This document shows positions 47,400 to 60,975 of a stretch of 64,000 nt of DNA, piece after piece (the first letter of the stretch is position 1; the number at the start of each line of letters is the position of its first letter). The stretch covers positions 15,772,535 through 15,836,534 of the forward strand of contig CM028903.1 in NCBI GenBank assembly GCA_016801885.1, given 5' to 3'. The DNA is from Toxotes chatareus. Its lineage: Eukaryota > Chordata > Actinopteri > Toxotidae. The translations under genes and the position numbers were made by a program. Under the pieces are notes generated by a model. The model worked only from the letters and a program-made list of their open reading frames with translations. It did no database searches and was not told the DNA's origin.

Positions 47400-50300
47400 C
47401 AGTGAAGTGTTTTTGCTGTTTCTATTCAGATTTGAACTAAATGTGGTGCAGTAGAGAGACACATACTGAATGTTTATGACAAATTTTGGCTTTGGTGGAG
47501 GGAAAGACAGAGGCAGCTAATCAGATTGCTTCATGACTCATGTCTACCAGTTCGACATGAGCCAACACTCCTCATACATACATACAACATACATAGGAGA
47601 TTTTTTTTATTACATTGAACCGTGTTGCTGAGCAGAAATAATATCCCAGTCAACTAAAATTTAGCGTCTATTATACATGTAGATGTTTTTTAATTGATAG
47701 CTGGGTTTTTACTTTACTCTGCATATGTAAAATATGAGAAGAGAAACAGGACATCCTCTTTCGGGGCTTATCAAACATTTAGTGTCCAGACTCCCCAGGA
47801 TAATGGCCTCTTGTGTCCTCTGACTGACTGGGTAATGACCCATGAGCCTCATGCAGTAGGTCACACAAATACACACACACACATTTGCACACACAAAACA
47901 TGTACATGTACGCTAATCCTTGATAGCTTGCAAAGCACTCTCACTGGCAGGATTTAATTTCTACTGAAAGTGTGGATACTCTTGATAATAATAAGTGCTT
48001 TGGGTAAAAGCCCAAAGCAGTGGTATACATACTGTAATACATGAAGTAGTGTTGCAGGGACGCTGCCCCCTCCTGTAAGCTGGAGCTGATTTATTTATAC
48101 ATTGCAGCAATGTATTATCCTTTAATAATGGTTTCATTTTCAGCCTGCACCTGAAACATAAACACACTTTGTTATCTGATATCACTAAACACACGTATGA
48201 ATGCTGCCACACAAACACCCAAGCATATGTATACACATATCAAGTATGAACAGGGGCACAAAGACACTCACAGAAACAGCTCGTGCCTTCTCTTCCCTCA
48301 CAGTAATGTGAAGGAACACAATTTAAGATGCCGATATCTCTCTAACAAGCATACAGCCAGGCACAAACTACCAGTTACATGCCTCATTGGGATTCGCTTA
48401 AGTGTGGAAGATTGTTTGTGCAATTGCAATGTTAGTTAGTGTGTGTGTGTGTGTGTGTGTTGAGATAGAGAAAGTCTCTGGCTGATGAACGAGAGATCAT
48501 TACTGCTGCAGAGGAACAATGAGCTCACTGGATCCTTATGTAGTGCAAACAGGATCAGGGTCAAGAGGAGAAGCTGGTGTCTTTAAATGCAGGTTTCAAG
48601 ATGTTATCATTATGTCTTCCCAGCACATTTTAACGCTTCGATCTCTTCCAGTATGGCAGTAAAACAGGAGAGGAGTTTGAGTTCATTTTCCAAAAATCGT
48701 GGGTGGAAAAAAAAAAAAAACATCTTTTCATAGCTTGGAGGTTCAGCTTTCAAGTAAATCTTATTGGTGTTAAATGGAAGGTTTTGAGAATCGGTGGCAG
48801 TCGTGTGGGCATGCGTCTCAAGATAGACTCCGGCTGTAGGCAATCGACATGTTAAAATTATTCATGCCTGGTAATTCACCCATGAAGAGATGACTGAGAG
48901 AGCGTGAAAATGTGAGGAATGTGGAGGAGGATCATCTCTGCCATTGCTTGTCACTGTAAAAATGTGTATGCATGTGTGTGTGTGTGTCTCCCTGTGGCCT
49001 GCTATTAGCACAGTAATGAGACACCTGTTACTCTCATACTCCTCCGGCATCCCACGGTCGCTCTAGGGAGATCAACAATCTCACAACAGCAGAGGGATGA
49101 TCGCAGGAAAAAAAAACAGAGAGGAAGGCACAGTGAGAGAAAAGGAGAGAAAGCACAGGGACGAAAGGAACTGAGAGGCAGAGCCGAAAGAGAGACCGAG
49201 GAGGAGTGATGATTTGATTGAGACTGTGTTCTGGGGACAAATGTTGTTCATTAGAGGTAATTGCCTTTCTCAGCCAAACCCCTCTCGTTTGATTTTCATT
49301 TCATCCTGATCTGTTCATTTCCCATGTGAGCGAGCTCACCCACAATCCTCTCCCCTCTCCGTTCTCAACCATAAAGTAGATAAGGAACAGAGTTGGCAGG
49401 ATTTATACTCGGAAACATTCGTGGCTTGCACGTGAACAAGTGAGCGCCCATGATATGTAAACTCAACAGTGAATATTTATGATCTTCTCCCCCCTGCTTG
49501 ATTCGCACTTATGATCACTTTGAACAGCACACAGTTTAGTTAAGTGTTTTGTTTTTTTTTTTACAGTTGCAGATCTTATTTTTTTCCATTGTTTCCATTC
49601 AGTTTCAATGACTGCATTTTCATTTAGGATTAGTTTTTAAATTATGTTTGCAATTACATGATTAATCATTTTGCCTTTAAAATGTCAGAAAATACTTAAA
49701 AATTCACATCAAAATTTCAGAACTAAAAGTGACATTGATTTCTGGTGCTTCCAAAGACATTCAGTTTACTATCACAAGAATGAAAAACATAAAAACATTT
49801 TAAAGGCTAAAACAGGTAACCGATTATCAAAGTAGTAGCCAGTTAATTTTCGGTTGATCCATAAATCAGTTAAAGGACTAAAGTCCCACAGTTTACTTTT
49901 TACATGGAACAGCAGGGCTGCTCAGTAATTATACTGCCCTAAGACTAAGATGGATCCCAACTACTTTTTCTTTATTTTGATGGAACATGTTAAGGAAGCT
50001 TGTGATGGAAAAGTCACCTCACGTTAGCAACCACAGCAGTAGCACAGCGTTTACAAGGCTTCATAAACTTTTCAACACTTGCCAGAGACACCTGCATTCT
50101 ACATTTTAATAATGCATCATTTGGCATCTGTGATGCTGAAGTTATTCTGCAGCCGCTGAGTCTTTGCCACCTCCAGAGGTGTTGCTCTGCAGTCTCATGC
50201 TCTCAGTGAAATATCACATTATTTTTGTAGCAGTCCCCCCCAACAGGTACGATGGACAGATAAAGATAGCCCAGCTCTAAACCCTGAGGGATGCTCTGCT

Positions 50301-51100
50301 TGCTACAAGAGCGTCCGAAAAGACTGTCAACTCCAAACTGTATCTTCAAAAAGATATTAGAGAACACAATTACAATTACCTGAGATCCTTCAGCCTCTTT
50401 ATTCCTCTCAACCACTCAGGTGACAAACATGGTTTAACACAATCAAAACCACTTTTATGTATCAAATGTAACGACCAGAAAAATGTACAAATTATCGGCA
50501 TTCGTTTTACTATACATTGTACAGTAGACTAAAGATGATGCATTAAATTGCATTAGGTTTTGTGAATTTAATTCACACCAGCAGTCGACATGGAAATATC
50601 GCCCCATTTTTAAGGCTATGCTGAAGCAATATGCTGGAGGTTCAGCACTGACTGGCATGCTCTGCCCTATTGAAATGCGTCTCCAAGTGTAAAATGAGTA
50701 AGACCCACGAGAGGTTTCCAAGAATGGAAAGGCACATGTCAGAGTGACACTTTCAGCACAGAGCAGCTTCACCAGAAATGTCTCTTTGATTGATTTGACT
50801 TTGATTCGCAGAAATATCCAGTGAAAATGCTCCTGTGTACCAGCTTTCAGAAGTTGGTAAAAAAAAAAAACAAAGCCATTATGACACAAACTAGATCAGT
50901 CAGGGGGGAAAAAAAAAACGTTGAACCTTTTCTTTTTCAAACGATTGTCAGAGTTGTTACAGTGAACAATAAATAACAGAAAATGATTTGATCTATTGGA
51001 ATGCAAGGTGTGAAATAAAATTTGAGCTCTACAGAGAATACAGCTGTTTGTATTGAACATACATAAGAAGGCCTGAACATAAGGACATTAGAATAACATA
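47400..51100. other. Intergenic region between the convergent LRR gene and GOLIM4
   Basis: No supportable gene. It contains short TG repeats (48439-48460, 48975-48986), A/T tracts (48709-48721, 49550-49562) and unique-looking sequence. Minus-strand frames at 48610-48843 and 50203-50889 have no splice or homology support. Part of the GOLIM4 3' untranslated region may extend into its right end. Confidence 0.45.
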
Positions 51101-51101
51101 A

Positions 51102-51107
51102 TTTATT
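51102..51107 (-). terminator. golim4: Candidate GOLIM4 polyadenylation signal
   Basis: AATAAA on the minus strand about 365 nt past the GOLIM4 stop. Other hexamers further down could give longer 3' ends. Confidence 0.4.
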
Positions 51108-51471
51108 TTGGTTCAGACAGCACATGATGAAAATACATTCTTTGCCTGTCTGCTGTTAGAGAAACAACAGAACCAGACAGGCATTCAGGCAGACGTGCGA
51201 GTAGACAGAAAAGCAAATGGAAAAAAATACAGTATATATCCCATTTCTGTCCTATAAATTCTGTCCATTTCCACAGTGTAAGCTGATCAGTTCCAACCCC
51301 ACAGTGTTTGGAATAGCATCCCATCCTCCAGGCTTAACATCCAAGTTTTCCTACCTGGAAATCCAAATGAATGGCTGCTTTTATTCCTTTGAGAAACAAG
51401 GGAAAGAAAGACCTGACAGGCACTACGGGCAGCCCAAAAGGCACTGCAGCTGGTTAAAGTCTGCATCTGTC

Positions 51472-54041
51472 CTACATCTCTGCCCTCCGATTTGTTCCCT
51501 TGTCTCGACCACCCGCGTTCTCCTCTACCTCCTCTTCTTCATCCTCGTAATTCTCCTCCTCGTTGTTCTCTGCGTCTCTTCTGTGATCCCCCTCATTCCT
51601 TGGTCCCTCCTGGTTTTTTACTTCATCCTGGAGCAAATCACGAGCACGAAACAGGAACATTTAACGGCCATTAAATGGAATCTTGTCAACATTCACTTTC
51701 ACATATTTTTCCACTAAAGATGACACTTTCAGACATTTACAGGTATTTATGACAAAATTTAAAATTATATTATTTATCTTCATGTGTATACACGCCCATT
51801 TGCATTCTAAACATGTGATTTCACACCATTTTATAGGAATACAGACAACCTGACAAAAACATTAAGAAATATCAGAGTTCACCCATAGAAATCTGTGGTT
51901 TGTGACTGTAACAGAACAAGTGTTTGTTTGTCTACAGGATTGCAACATGCAGGACTGTAATTCTGGGGTAAATAAATGGGAGCAGAGACATTTGTGTACG
52001 GATTCAACTGGAACACCTCTGTCAGACTAACAGTACAGCAGTGCATGAGTGAAGCTGAATGAAGTGGAAGCTCCGCTGAGCTCAAATTACAGAGAAACAC
52101 AAGCACGTTCACTTATTAGGTGACTGACAGAGTATGAAACACAAGTCAGTCAAACAAGAAGGTGGACCGAGGATGTTACAGATGCATATCAATCAACCGC
52201 CGCCAAAGCTATTAAAATAACAAATTTGGAACTTAATATAAATAATCTACTGTATTTTATAGTTTTGAGGATCATTAAACATGTGTGAGCTTCTCCAATC
52301 AAACATGTTTCCTCTTAAGACAAATTGAATAATCCAAGCCACGGTAGAAACCTGACACCCAGATAGACTCAACACCTGATCGTCCTCATTTACCAGGACA
52401 CGCGTGGGCCAGGTTCAAGTTACAAGGACAAAACATAGGTATGTGCACACACTGGAGCTAACACAAGTGAATCCCTGTACAGCTAAAATGCAAGAGCAGT
52501 GAATTTCTATGGATGTGATGCCAAAACATTTTACATCTACTTTCTGCTGTAAGTGTTACTCGTGAGCTGAGGTAAGAACTAATGAAAAGTCCCAGGGAAT
52601 AAAAATGGATTCCCCATAGAAAAAGCTACACAGTACTAGCCTGTCTCAGCCGACAGACGACGACAGCTGAATTTTCAATGTGTGGAGGTACTTCAGGATG
52701 CAGTTCCTCTAACAGCCACTAGATGCTGGATCCAGAAAACTGACTACAGTGACATGTAAGAAGGAAAAAACCAACTTCTCTTTTGAAATATTAAGTAAAT
52801 ATGTTTTTTAACATCATGCTAAAACTGCACACTGCTGATTATGTTTGTAGGAGCACACAGCAAATCCAGGGACTTCACCTAAATCAGTGAGGTGGTGGGT
52901 GAGTGAACTTCTAAGGCACCACCTGGGCACCTTGGAGGTACATTTTTAATGAGCTTTGGGGAAAAAAAAAATCATTACCAGTCCGAGATGTCGGATTAAA
53001 GTGCAGTAGTTAAGTGTGAATACCTGGGGGGAAAAGCTACAGACGAACCTACCTGTTCTATGTTCTCCTCATTATATGGATCTTCTCCTTCCTCCTCTAC
53101 CTCCTCTTCTCTTTTCTGCCCACCAGCTATGTCCTCCTGGGCCTTTAGAACAGCAAGAACAAGATAAAAGGAGTGCAACGGTAGACTGATTTTGGGATTA
53201 AAAAAAAACTTGAAGTTTCCCCAGTGGACTGAAACAATGTGGGACATATTATATATTATGTTAAATTAGCCTTTCCTGCAAGTCATCCTCATATGTTTTG
53301 CTTCTTATTTCCGTGTGTAAAATGTTCATCTGAGCATATGTGTTACAGACCTCATCTTCTGCTTCCTCCTGGTACTGGTCATCCAGCGTGTCTTCCTGTT
53401 GATCTGGGTTTCCGGCCATCTGAACACACACACACACACACAAAAAACGCAAACAAGTCTGAACACTCAGATTATTACTGATGTCTTCATTAAACTAACC
53501 CCGAGGTATTCTATTTCCTCGTTATACTGCTCTATCATTCTTCCCTGATCACATACTCACCACCAGTTCCTCCTCCACAGCAGGTTGTTCGGGGCCGGGG
53601 TGTGTGTCTACGTGCTGGGCTGGCACTGCAGGCTCCTCTTCCTCTTCTACCACCTCCTCTTCCCCTTCGGTGACCCTGTGCTGCGGCCGCTCGTCCTCGG
53701 CCTCCTCAAACTCATCCTCCCCCTGGTTGTTGGGGTCGTCCTCGGGGTCCAGCTCACCATCTACAGCTCCCTATACAATACGATAGAATAATAATAGTAA
53801 AAGTGGACTGAAAATCGATTTCTGGGTGGATGAATGAATGAATGGATGTTTAATGGATGACACATGATACACTATAGTGAGTGAGTGAGTGAGTGAATGA
53901 GCTGACAGAATAGACAGAGGATTAGCAGATGGAGTGAGCAGGATGGACAGATGGATGAATGGACAGTCACCTGCTGATGTGGTGGCACTCTGTGATCTTC
54001 TTGTTTCTCCTCCTCTTGTAGTTTATGAGTATCTCTCTCTG

Positions 54042-54095
<54 letters not shown>

Positions 54096-57072
54096 GAAGC
54101 AACAGCTCCTCTGAGCTCTTCTAACTCTTCAGACACTGAGAAACATTATTATTTCAGAGAATATTTCATGCTGCATTGCTCATATGAGGTAATGACAAAC
54201 ACTTAAGTGTCTAACTGCTGACCTGGAGCCCAGGATTTTTCTTTTCCTGCTAATCTTTCTGTCTCACCGTCATTCTCAGTGTGATCATCCTCTTCTCCTT
54301 GAACAATATCGTTGTCCATGTTTTCGTACTCTGTCTTCTTCCTAATAACAATGACAGTACAGTACAGTGAGAAGGGCACAGGCTCTATAAACCACATCAA
54401 AACAGATGTATTAATTTTGAGAATCGAACATGCAAACTAAAGAGTGTTCAACACTTTATTCAACAGTCTTCTTTGCTATCAGTACATATCTGGTTGTGTC
54501 TTCGCAAGATGCTGTATCTCATTTGTGTAGTAGAACTATTCTAGTTTGCAAACAGATTGCAAACAGATCTGCACAGACCCATATTTTTTTTTCTTCCTCA
54601 GAGCCTTTGGTGATTTAATCATTTAATCATGATTTAAGCATCATCGTGAGAATAATTTGTTTGCTGTGTGGAAAACATCGCAGTCATTTATTAATTGCAG
54701 TTTGCGGGAAGGAGATTTTATTTACTAGGGTTAATAAATGCAATGCCACACTCATTAACTGTTTCTTTTGACATGCCTGTTAAAAAAAGATAATTAGGAA
54801 ATGGCTGACAGCCACAGTCGACCAATAGTTTTAGATTTGCTTAGATCTGCACGTGGCTTTTGAGCTAATGTAGCAATAAGCCTAAAGATGAAACACATCA
54901 GGTTTGGGTCATTTCATTTCCTTCTTTGGTACAGCAGCAGAAATCTTAGAGGGGGATATCCTAAAACCTGGACGCATAAAAGTGAAACTGCCTGCACTGA
55001 TACCTCTGAGATTAAGTAAGGAAGTATATAAATCTGACCTTTGGTGCTCCTCTTTCAGCAGCTGCTCCCGTCTGTCGGCCTCCCTGTGCTGCTGCTCCTC
55101 TCTCTCCTGCTCCTCCTTCAGCCTCTGCTCCCTCTCCTTCAGTTCCCTGTCCCTCTGGGCCTGCAGCGCCTCCTGTCGCATCTGAATCTGCCTGCGCTCC
55201 TCAGCCCTCTGAGCCTCCAGGCGCTGCTGCTCCTGCTGCTGTTCGTAGGCTGACTTCACACGCTCCACCTGGCCGTGTGCCTCATGCTGCAGGTGGGTGT
55301 CCTGATGCAGCTCCGCATGGGGATCCTGTGATATGGCAAATGGATGCAAAAGAAAGGAAAAAAGACAGACCAAATCAAACGTACATATTTGCTGCAAATT
55401 TAAGACATAAACGTAGAGGTAATTATATAATTTATCATTTGATAAACTTCAACAGATGAAAATGACAACATAAAACAATGAGCACAACACATAATGAGCA
55501 AGCTGCCAGTAATCAAAGGAGTAAACACTGAGTAAAGACTGTAATTCATTCTAGTTCCTCTGAGATTAAAGCTAAATGATTAGCCCTTCAATTTGAGCAG
55601 TAGCTGCGTCCCCAATATGCCAAGGACACACGACTAACTTATGATCAAACTGTTTATTATGTTAAAGTTTTAAATGACACAACAGTCACTTTAAACCAGT
55701 AATAGTCAAATGAGATATAGGAAACCTAAGTCATTTCAAGGCCAGTTTTAGCCCTGTTTCGATAAGACTGAGTAGTCTAAACCAGTTCAGACCGGATGTG
55801 GCTGACGTCTCTGTCGGTCTAGCGCGTTCTCATCCGGCTGTTCCTGTTCCGGCTCCTCTCTCTCCTCCTCCTGCTGCTCATCCTGTGGTTGATCTGGGTC
55901 CTCCTCCAGCTTCTGAGGCTGTCCTGCCTGAGCCATCTCCTCCTCCGCCAACTCCCTCCTCCTCTCAGCCTCTCCCTCTCTATCCTCCTCCTCTTTCTCT
56001 GACAAGGTTACGCTGTGGTGGGACTTAATCTCGGACTGGGCATGGACCTCCTCTACTTGGTGGTCCGACTGAGAAGAAAGCAACAAGAGAAATAATTAGA
56101 TTTGTGCGTTTTCATATTTGCTGTATGCCTTGTGTCTTGGCAGTAAGGTCACTACCCTGGACTCTTCGTGGGCCGGCTCATCTTTATGTGGTTGTTCCAG
56201 TATCGTAGCCTGCTGGGCTTCATGGACATGGGAACCAGTTGCTATGGCGGCAGCTGCTTGCGGCTGCTGGGGAGCAGGGTTTTGCTCAGGCTGTCTCAGG
56301 TTGGGCGCCTTGTTCAAGGACTCCTTCAGCTGCTTGTATTCATTCACCTGCACCTAAAGGGAACAAAATACACAACCATAAGAGGGATAAGAGAGAAAAT
56401 CCTGGGCACCAGGGGGATTCTAAGTAATCCAAAATTGTACCACTGTTTATAGCTGATTATAAAATTATTTGAAAATACACTGGATGCTAACTTTCAGCAC
56501 CAAGAATTTTAGGCCCATCCAAAAAAAAAAACCTTATATATAATTTAACCTGGTGCTGGTACCGTAAATGTTTTGAGGTTTGAGACAAAGCCCTAAACAC
56601 AGATTAAAATTCTGTATGACTTTAAATGTACTGAATTAAACGTCTCTCAATGCATCTGGTATTTCAATCCTGTCTCAATCCTGCATTACAAAGACACAAT
56701 GACATTGTCATTTTACAAAAACAAACCGCATAGCCACAAATTCACCTGGATCTGAAAGAAAAATGTATTTATTAAGAAGAAAATCTTTACACTTCCTTGT
56801 TTTTCTGGGGCGATACAGGCATTTCCTGACTGACCACACAGTCTAATATACCATTAAATGAAACCATTCTTTAATGCAGTTCTTACACACATACTCTGTA
56901 ACCAGGCCACAGGGTTACATTCTTAAAATTCCTTCTAAATTCCTGCCCTCTCTCTTTGTCTCGCTCCAGTCCCTCCATTATATCTTTCTGGCTGATTGGC
57001 TGCAACGTGCTTTAGATGTACTGCTCTGACAGGCCTGACTAAACCAAACCCCCTGGAGTGAAGGAAAGAGGG

Positions 57073-57104
<32 letters not shown>

Positions 57105-59774
57105 TCCAACTAGAAGCACTGACGGAAAACAGGACAGGCTTTAAAACAAATTAACAAATGCAGACAGAAAGCGAGAGTGCAGACGAGAGGAGAGTGATTG
57201 ACTATCAATAAATGCAGATGGAAAGGAGGGGAGCATTTCAAACAAATCAGCAGAGTACAGTTTATTCAATAAAGCATTCAGGCATTTCAGAGGTCATTTT
57301 CAAGGACAAACAGCAACGTCTGATCTAATTACCCCCAAAAAACTAGATGTCGAGCATCTTTACTCTGGGATTATACAGTTCACTGCAATAAACATTTCTG
57401 CTTTACTTAGAAGGTTAAAGTAAAGGTTAGAGTAAGGCTGAGGGGAATGCAGAACGGGGGAGAGGATGCTTTAGTTGCTCTGGGGACAAGGCGGTGTATG
57501 ACCACCTCTTTCATCAGCTCGTTTATTCCTCATTCGTTTTGATAAATAAAGGAGGGTTCACTCAGGTAAGTGACACATGCTGAACAGCAGTGACAGATGC
57601 TAACCCTCACTGAGCTGGTTTCCTCCACCACTTTTAGAGTCCTGGACTCTGTAGCTTCTCTGCTAACATGCTAAGAAGACTAATTTTGTACCTGTGACAA
57701 AATGAAACACAAATGTCTCAATCCATCTAACGGTCAAATCTTTCCTCCGTGAAGCAGGAAGATATCCAGCATCAATCAGCTGCTGTATTCACTGACTACA
57801 TCTCTCTGCTGCCGTCCTACCTGAGCTACAGCCAGCGCACTCTTGTGGTCTTCTAGTGTCAGTGCCAGCTGGTCGTGGGCTGCCTTCAGGTCCTGATGCT
57901 GAATCTGAACACACACGTGCAACCAAAGAGGACGAATGAGCCATTCATTCATTTATTTATTTATTTTTATGTGAAGCTCACATTTTATTTTTTATTAGAA
58001 TGCATTTTATGATAAGATTACAGAACTAGGAAGTCGAAAAGAATACGTCTGATCTCACCTGTGCATCCTGTAGCTGCATATGAATGTCCTGGTGGGCTTT
58101 CCTCAGCTGTTTATTTTCCTCTCTCAGGTTATATACATTCTCTGCAGGAACGCACATGAAACAAGAGCAATATTCTACTGCAAAGCTTATGAAAAGATGA
58201 TTAAAACCTCTTCTATATTTCTGTTTCTTTTTCATCCTTGTGACTCATGTTACAAACCCTGGTTCCATTTGCATATCAATATCTTACAGCAATAAGTGAA
58301 ATCCATCTGTTTAATCACAAAGTTAATGGTAAAATACAGCATTTTTTCTGTATTTGAAAGTCTGCCCTTTAATTTGGGACATGCAGTATTTCACCAAGTC
58401 AGGAGATGGAGACAAAGTAAGTGTTTAATGATGACAGCTCTACAGAGAGCTACAAAAACCTGTACCTTTGAGTTGGGTGACTTCCACCTCTTTGGTTTGC
58501 TGTAGCTTTTCGTAGCGTTCTTTGTGTTCGTCCAACAGTCGGCTGTGGTCCTCGCCCTGCACTTGGTGCTGCTCCTGCAGCTCGTAATACTGCTTCTTCA
58601 GGTCCTCGTGCTGGTTCTGACAGAGAAGAAAAAAGCTACTGTCGTCACTGGGTCTTTGTTTTGGTCTTTTTTCTTATTATAATAAATCAATGAATCATCA
58701 GTCGTTAATGACAAACTGACCGCTCCCTACCCACACGTAAAGTTAGCACCAAAGAGAGGAAGGATGCAGAGCGTGTTAGAAAGAACGACAGGAAAACAGA
58801 AGGTTAAACATGAGGATGTCTGTGATTGTGTTAATGGCAAAAATCCCAAATCCTGCACAGTAAGCGCAAAAGGCTTTCTGTGCGTGTTGGGACTAAGTTT
58901 ATCCATACCTTTAGCATCTGATGTTGTACTTGTAAAGAGTTGTATCTGCTGCTGGAGTCTTGCTGTTTCAACATAAAAACAAATGTGACAATACTCAATA
59001 CTCAGTGACTTTGTTGTCCAGGCCTACTGCTACTGTAACAACAGATAAAGGTGAAGAGATTCATTCGAGCTGGTAGTCAGTTTCAGCCGTACCATTTTTG
59101 TAAAACAAAACAAAAGCTACGCTGCAAAGCTCTTTACAAACATTTCACAAAGCAACACAGGCAGACAGAAAAAACTGTGGACACTTGATGACGAACAGAG
59201 AAAAAAAAATCAGTTTTAGCAGAAGAAATGGTAATAATGCAAAAAAATAAACATACCTTCTCCTTGTTCAGTGATTGTTGTGCTTCGAGTTTATAAACCA
59301 AATAATCTAGAAATCAGAACAGATCACTTGTTATATTTTTTAACAAGATAAATATAAGAAAAATTACATTTTAACCAACGTAAGGGACAATTATGGTGCA
59401 GGTGGTGCTGTGAAAATGTTCACGAGTAAAAACAATACAATACAATCAATACAATACAATACAATCAATACAATAATGAACCTAAACCTCGTCAACACAT
59501 TACAATTCATTTACTCATTACTTTTATCTAAAAAAGGCCTTTGTCCAAAGTGACTTACAATAACAATGTCATCAATCTCATATCTATTCTACCACCTCAT
59601 CATATGCTGTCTCAATGTGAGATATGAATTTCCCAAAGCTGCCCTGAATGGAGACATACCTCAAGAGTCAGAATTGAGTGTAGAAGTTATTTTTCTCACC
59701 TTCTTTGGCCTTTTTGTGCTCCAGCCTCTCCTTCTGCAGAGACTTCTCCAACCTGGAGCGATGCTCATACACCA
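51472..59774 (-). CDS. golim4: Golgi integral membrane protein 4 (GPP130), all but the first coding exon
   Basis: Fourteen exons join into about 632 codons plus stop: 59700-59774, 59257-59306, 58909-58962, 58466-58616, 58059-58141, 57821-57904, 56156-56353, 55793-56068, 55039-55325, 54223-54341, 53561-53766, 53351-53419, 53053-53142 and 51472-51627. Human GOLIM4 is about 696 residues, so only about 63 N-terminal residues (cytosolic tail, membrane anchor) are missing. The first six exons form a lumenal coiled coil (RLEKSLQKERLEHKKAKE, NLREENKQLRKAHQDIH), the part linked to Golgi targeting, endosome-to-Golgi cycling and manganese-induced degradation. Gln/Glu-rich repeats follow, then a very acidic tail ending RRAEM as in human. 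MDNDIVQG, DDPNNQGEDEFEEAE and MAGNPDQQED are family landmarks. Four donors have C at intron position 3 (55792, 55038, 54222, 53350). Exon 54223-54341 could instead end at 54268, in the same phase with a better donor. Confidence 0.95.
54044..54091. repeat. (AC)n microsatellite in a GOLIM4 intron
   Basis: An AC tract of about 48 bp between GOLIM4 exons 53561-53766 and 54223-54341. Confidence 0.95.
56354..57820. other. golim4: GOLIM4 intron, no exon seen
   Basis: Lies between exons 56156-56353 and 57821-57904. Holds a short GT tract (57080-57105), an A-tract (56520-56530) and otherwise unremarkable AT-rich sequence. Confidence 0.5.
59437..59478. repeat. (ACAAT)n simple repeat
   Basis: Imperfect tandem repeats of ACAAT with CAATCA interruptions in a GOLIM4 intron. 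Confidence 0.8.
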
Positions 59775-60904
59775 CTGAACATATGGAGGGAAAGAGAGGG
59801 GATAAATAAAAGGGAGGGAGGTAGGTAGAGAGAGAAAATGCAGAGGTTTAGTGAGCCGCTCTTTGGGCCAGGTGAAAGGTAAACTAAACAAAAAGACAGC
59901 TGTAATATAAACATACGCACAGCAGAAAACCTGGTGGGCTCACAAATGCTTAAACATTCATTTCAGAGAGGCACACAGAGGGAGGATTTGCATTTGACGG
60001 TCGATAAAAGAGCCAGGTGTGATATTTATTCAACCGCGCTGTGATCTCAGGACATGACAGCTCCTCCATCAACAGAAAGCTGTGGTATTCCTCACAAGTC
60101 TGGTGGTCTGGTCGTTTGTTTGGGGTTGCTCATGTGCCTGGTGGGTGGTATCAGAGTGATTTTGAAAGTATGACTCATCCTAATTAACAGTGTTTTCTCT
60201 TAATGCTAACAAGGTGTCTGCGGTGCATTAACATAGTTCTCAGCAAAGGTTAGTCACCAGTGCTCCTTCATAACCCCAAAGCTCCTGTATCCTTCTTCAT
60301 CTTAGACTCACTTCAAATCTCTCCAGCTGTCGTCCCCAAACTTCCCAGACTCCCTCTCAGCAGACTCCTCTTTTATTCCCTCCATTTGTCACCTTCATCA
60401 GATTCAAGATTAAATCAAATGAAACGGGAATAATCCCTGCGGGGAATTAGGTTCACTGTAGCAGCACACTCAGGCTGCAGGTCCTTTTTGCCCCTTTTTT
60501 GTCAACTTGCTCCATTCACCTGCTCTGCCCAGTCAGGCTTCAAAGACAGACCCCTGAGCCTGAATAATCTATAAGAACATACCTTTTGTTGTTTGTGTGA
60601 AACAACATGAGACTAAAGCAGATGATGGGACAGCCTTTAAACTTAAAACAGATTTTAACAGATAAAGATATACATATTACTGATTTTAAATATCAACTTC
60701 CTGATTCAGATGCAAATCCAGTTTTCGTCACTCACACTGAGCTTTTATTCACCAGCTTTTAACAGGGGGATAGTTGTGTCTTAAAACACTGTATTTTAGC
60801 ACACATCCACCTATCTGTCTTGCTCTGGGTCTGCACAAAGAAACATTTATGTTCTTCATGTGCATGTACTGTCAATGCAAAGATAATAATCTGAATGTGA
60901 ATTT

Positions 60905-60975
60905 CTGATTTGCTGAGGGAAGCGGTTCCAGAGGGTCGGGGCGGCAGCGGCAAAGGCTCGGTCCCCCAAGATGTT
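60905..60975. repeat. Fragment of a dispersed teleost repeat
   Basis: The wording 'agcggttccagagggtcggg' followed by 'ggcaaaggctcggtccccca' is a common fragment in fish introns. It seems to be another part of the family present at 3540-3900. Its higher GC content stands out from the surroundings. Confidence 0.4.

Noticed and set aside
48610..48700. Minus-strand piece reading FLENELKLLSCFTAILEEIEALK
   Set aside because: Helix-like composition, but no acceptor or donor in the right phase and no adjacent exons.
54909..56357. Plus-strand Leu/Ser-rich open frames over GOLIM4
   Set aside because: They are antisense shadows of the Glu/Gln-rich GOLIM4 exons.
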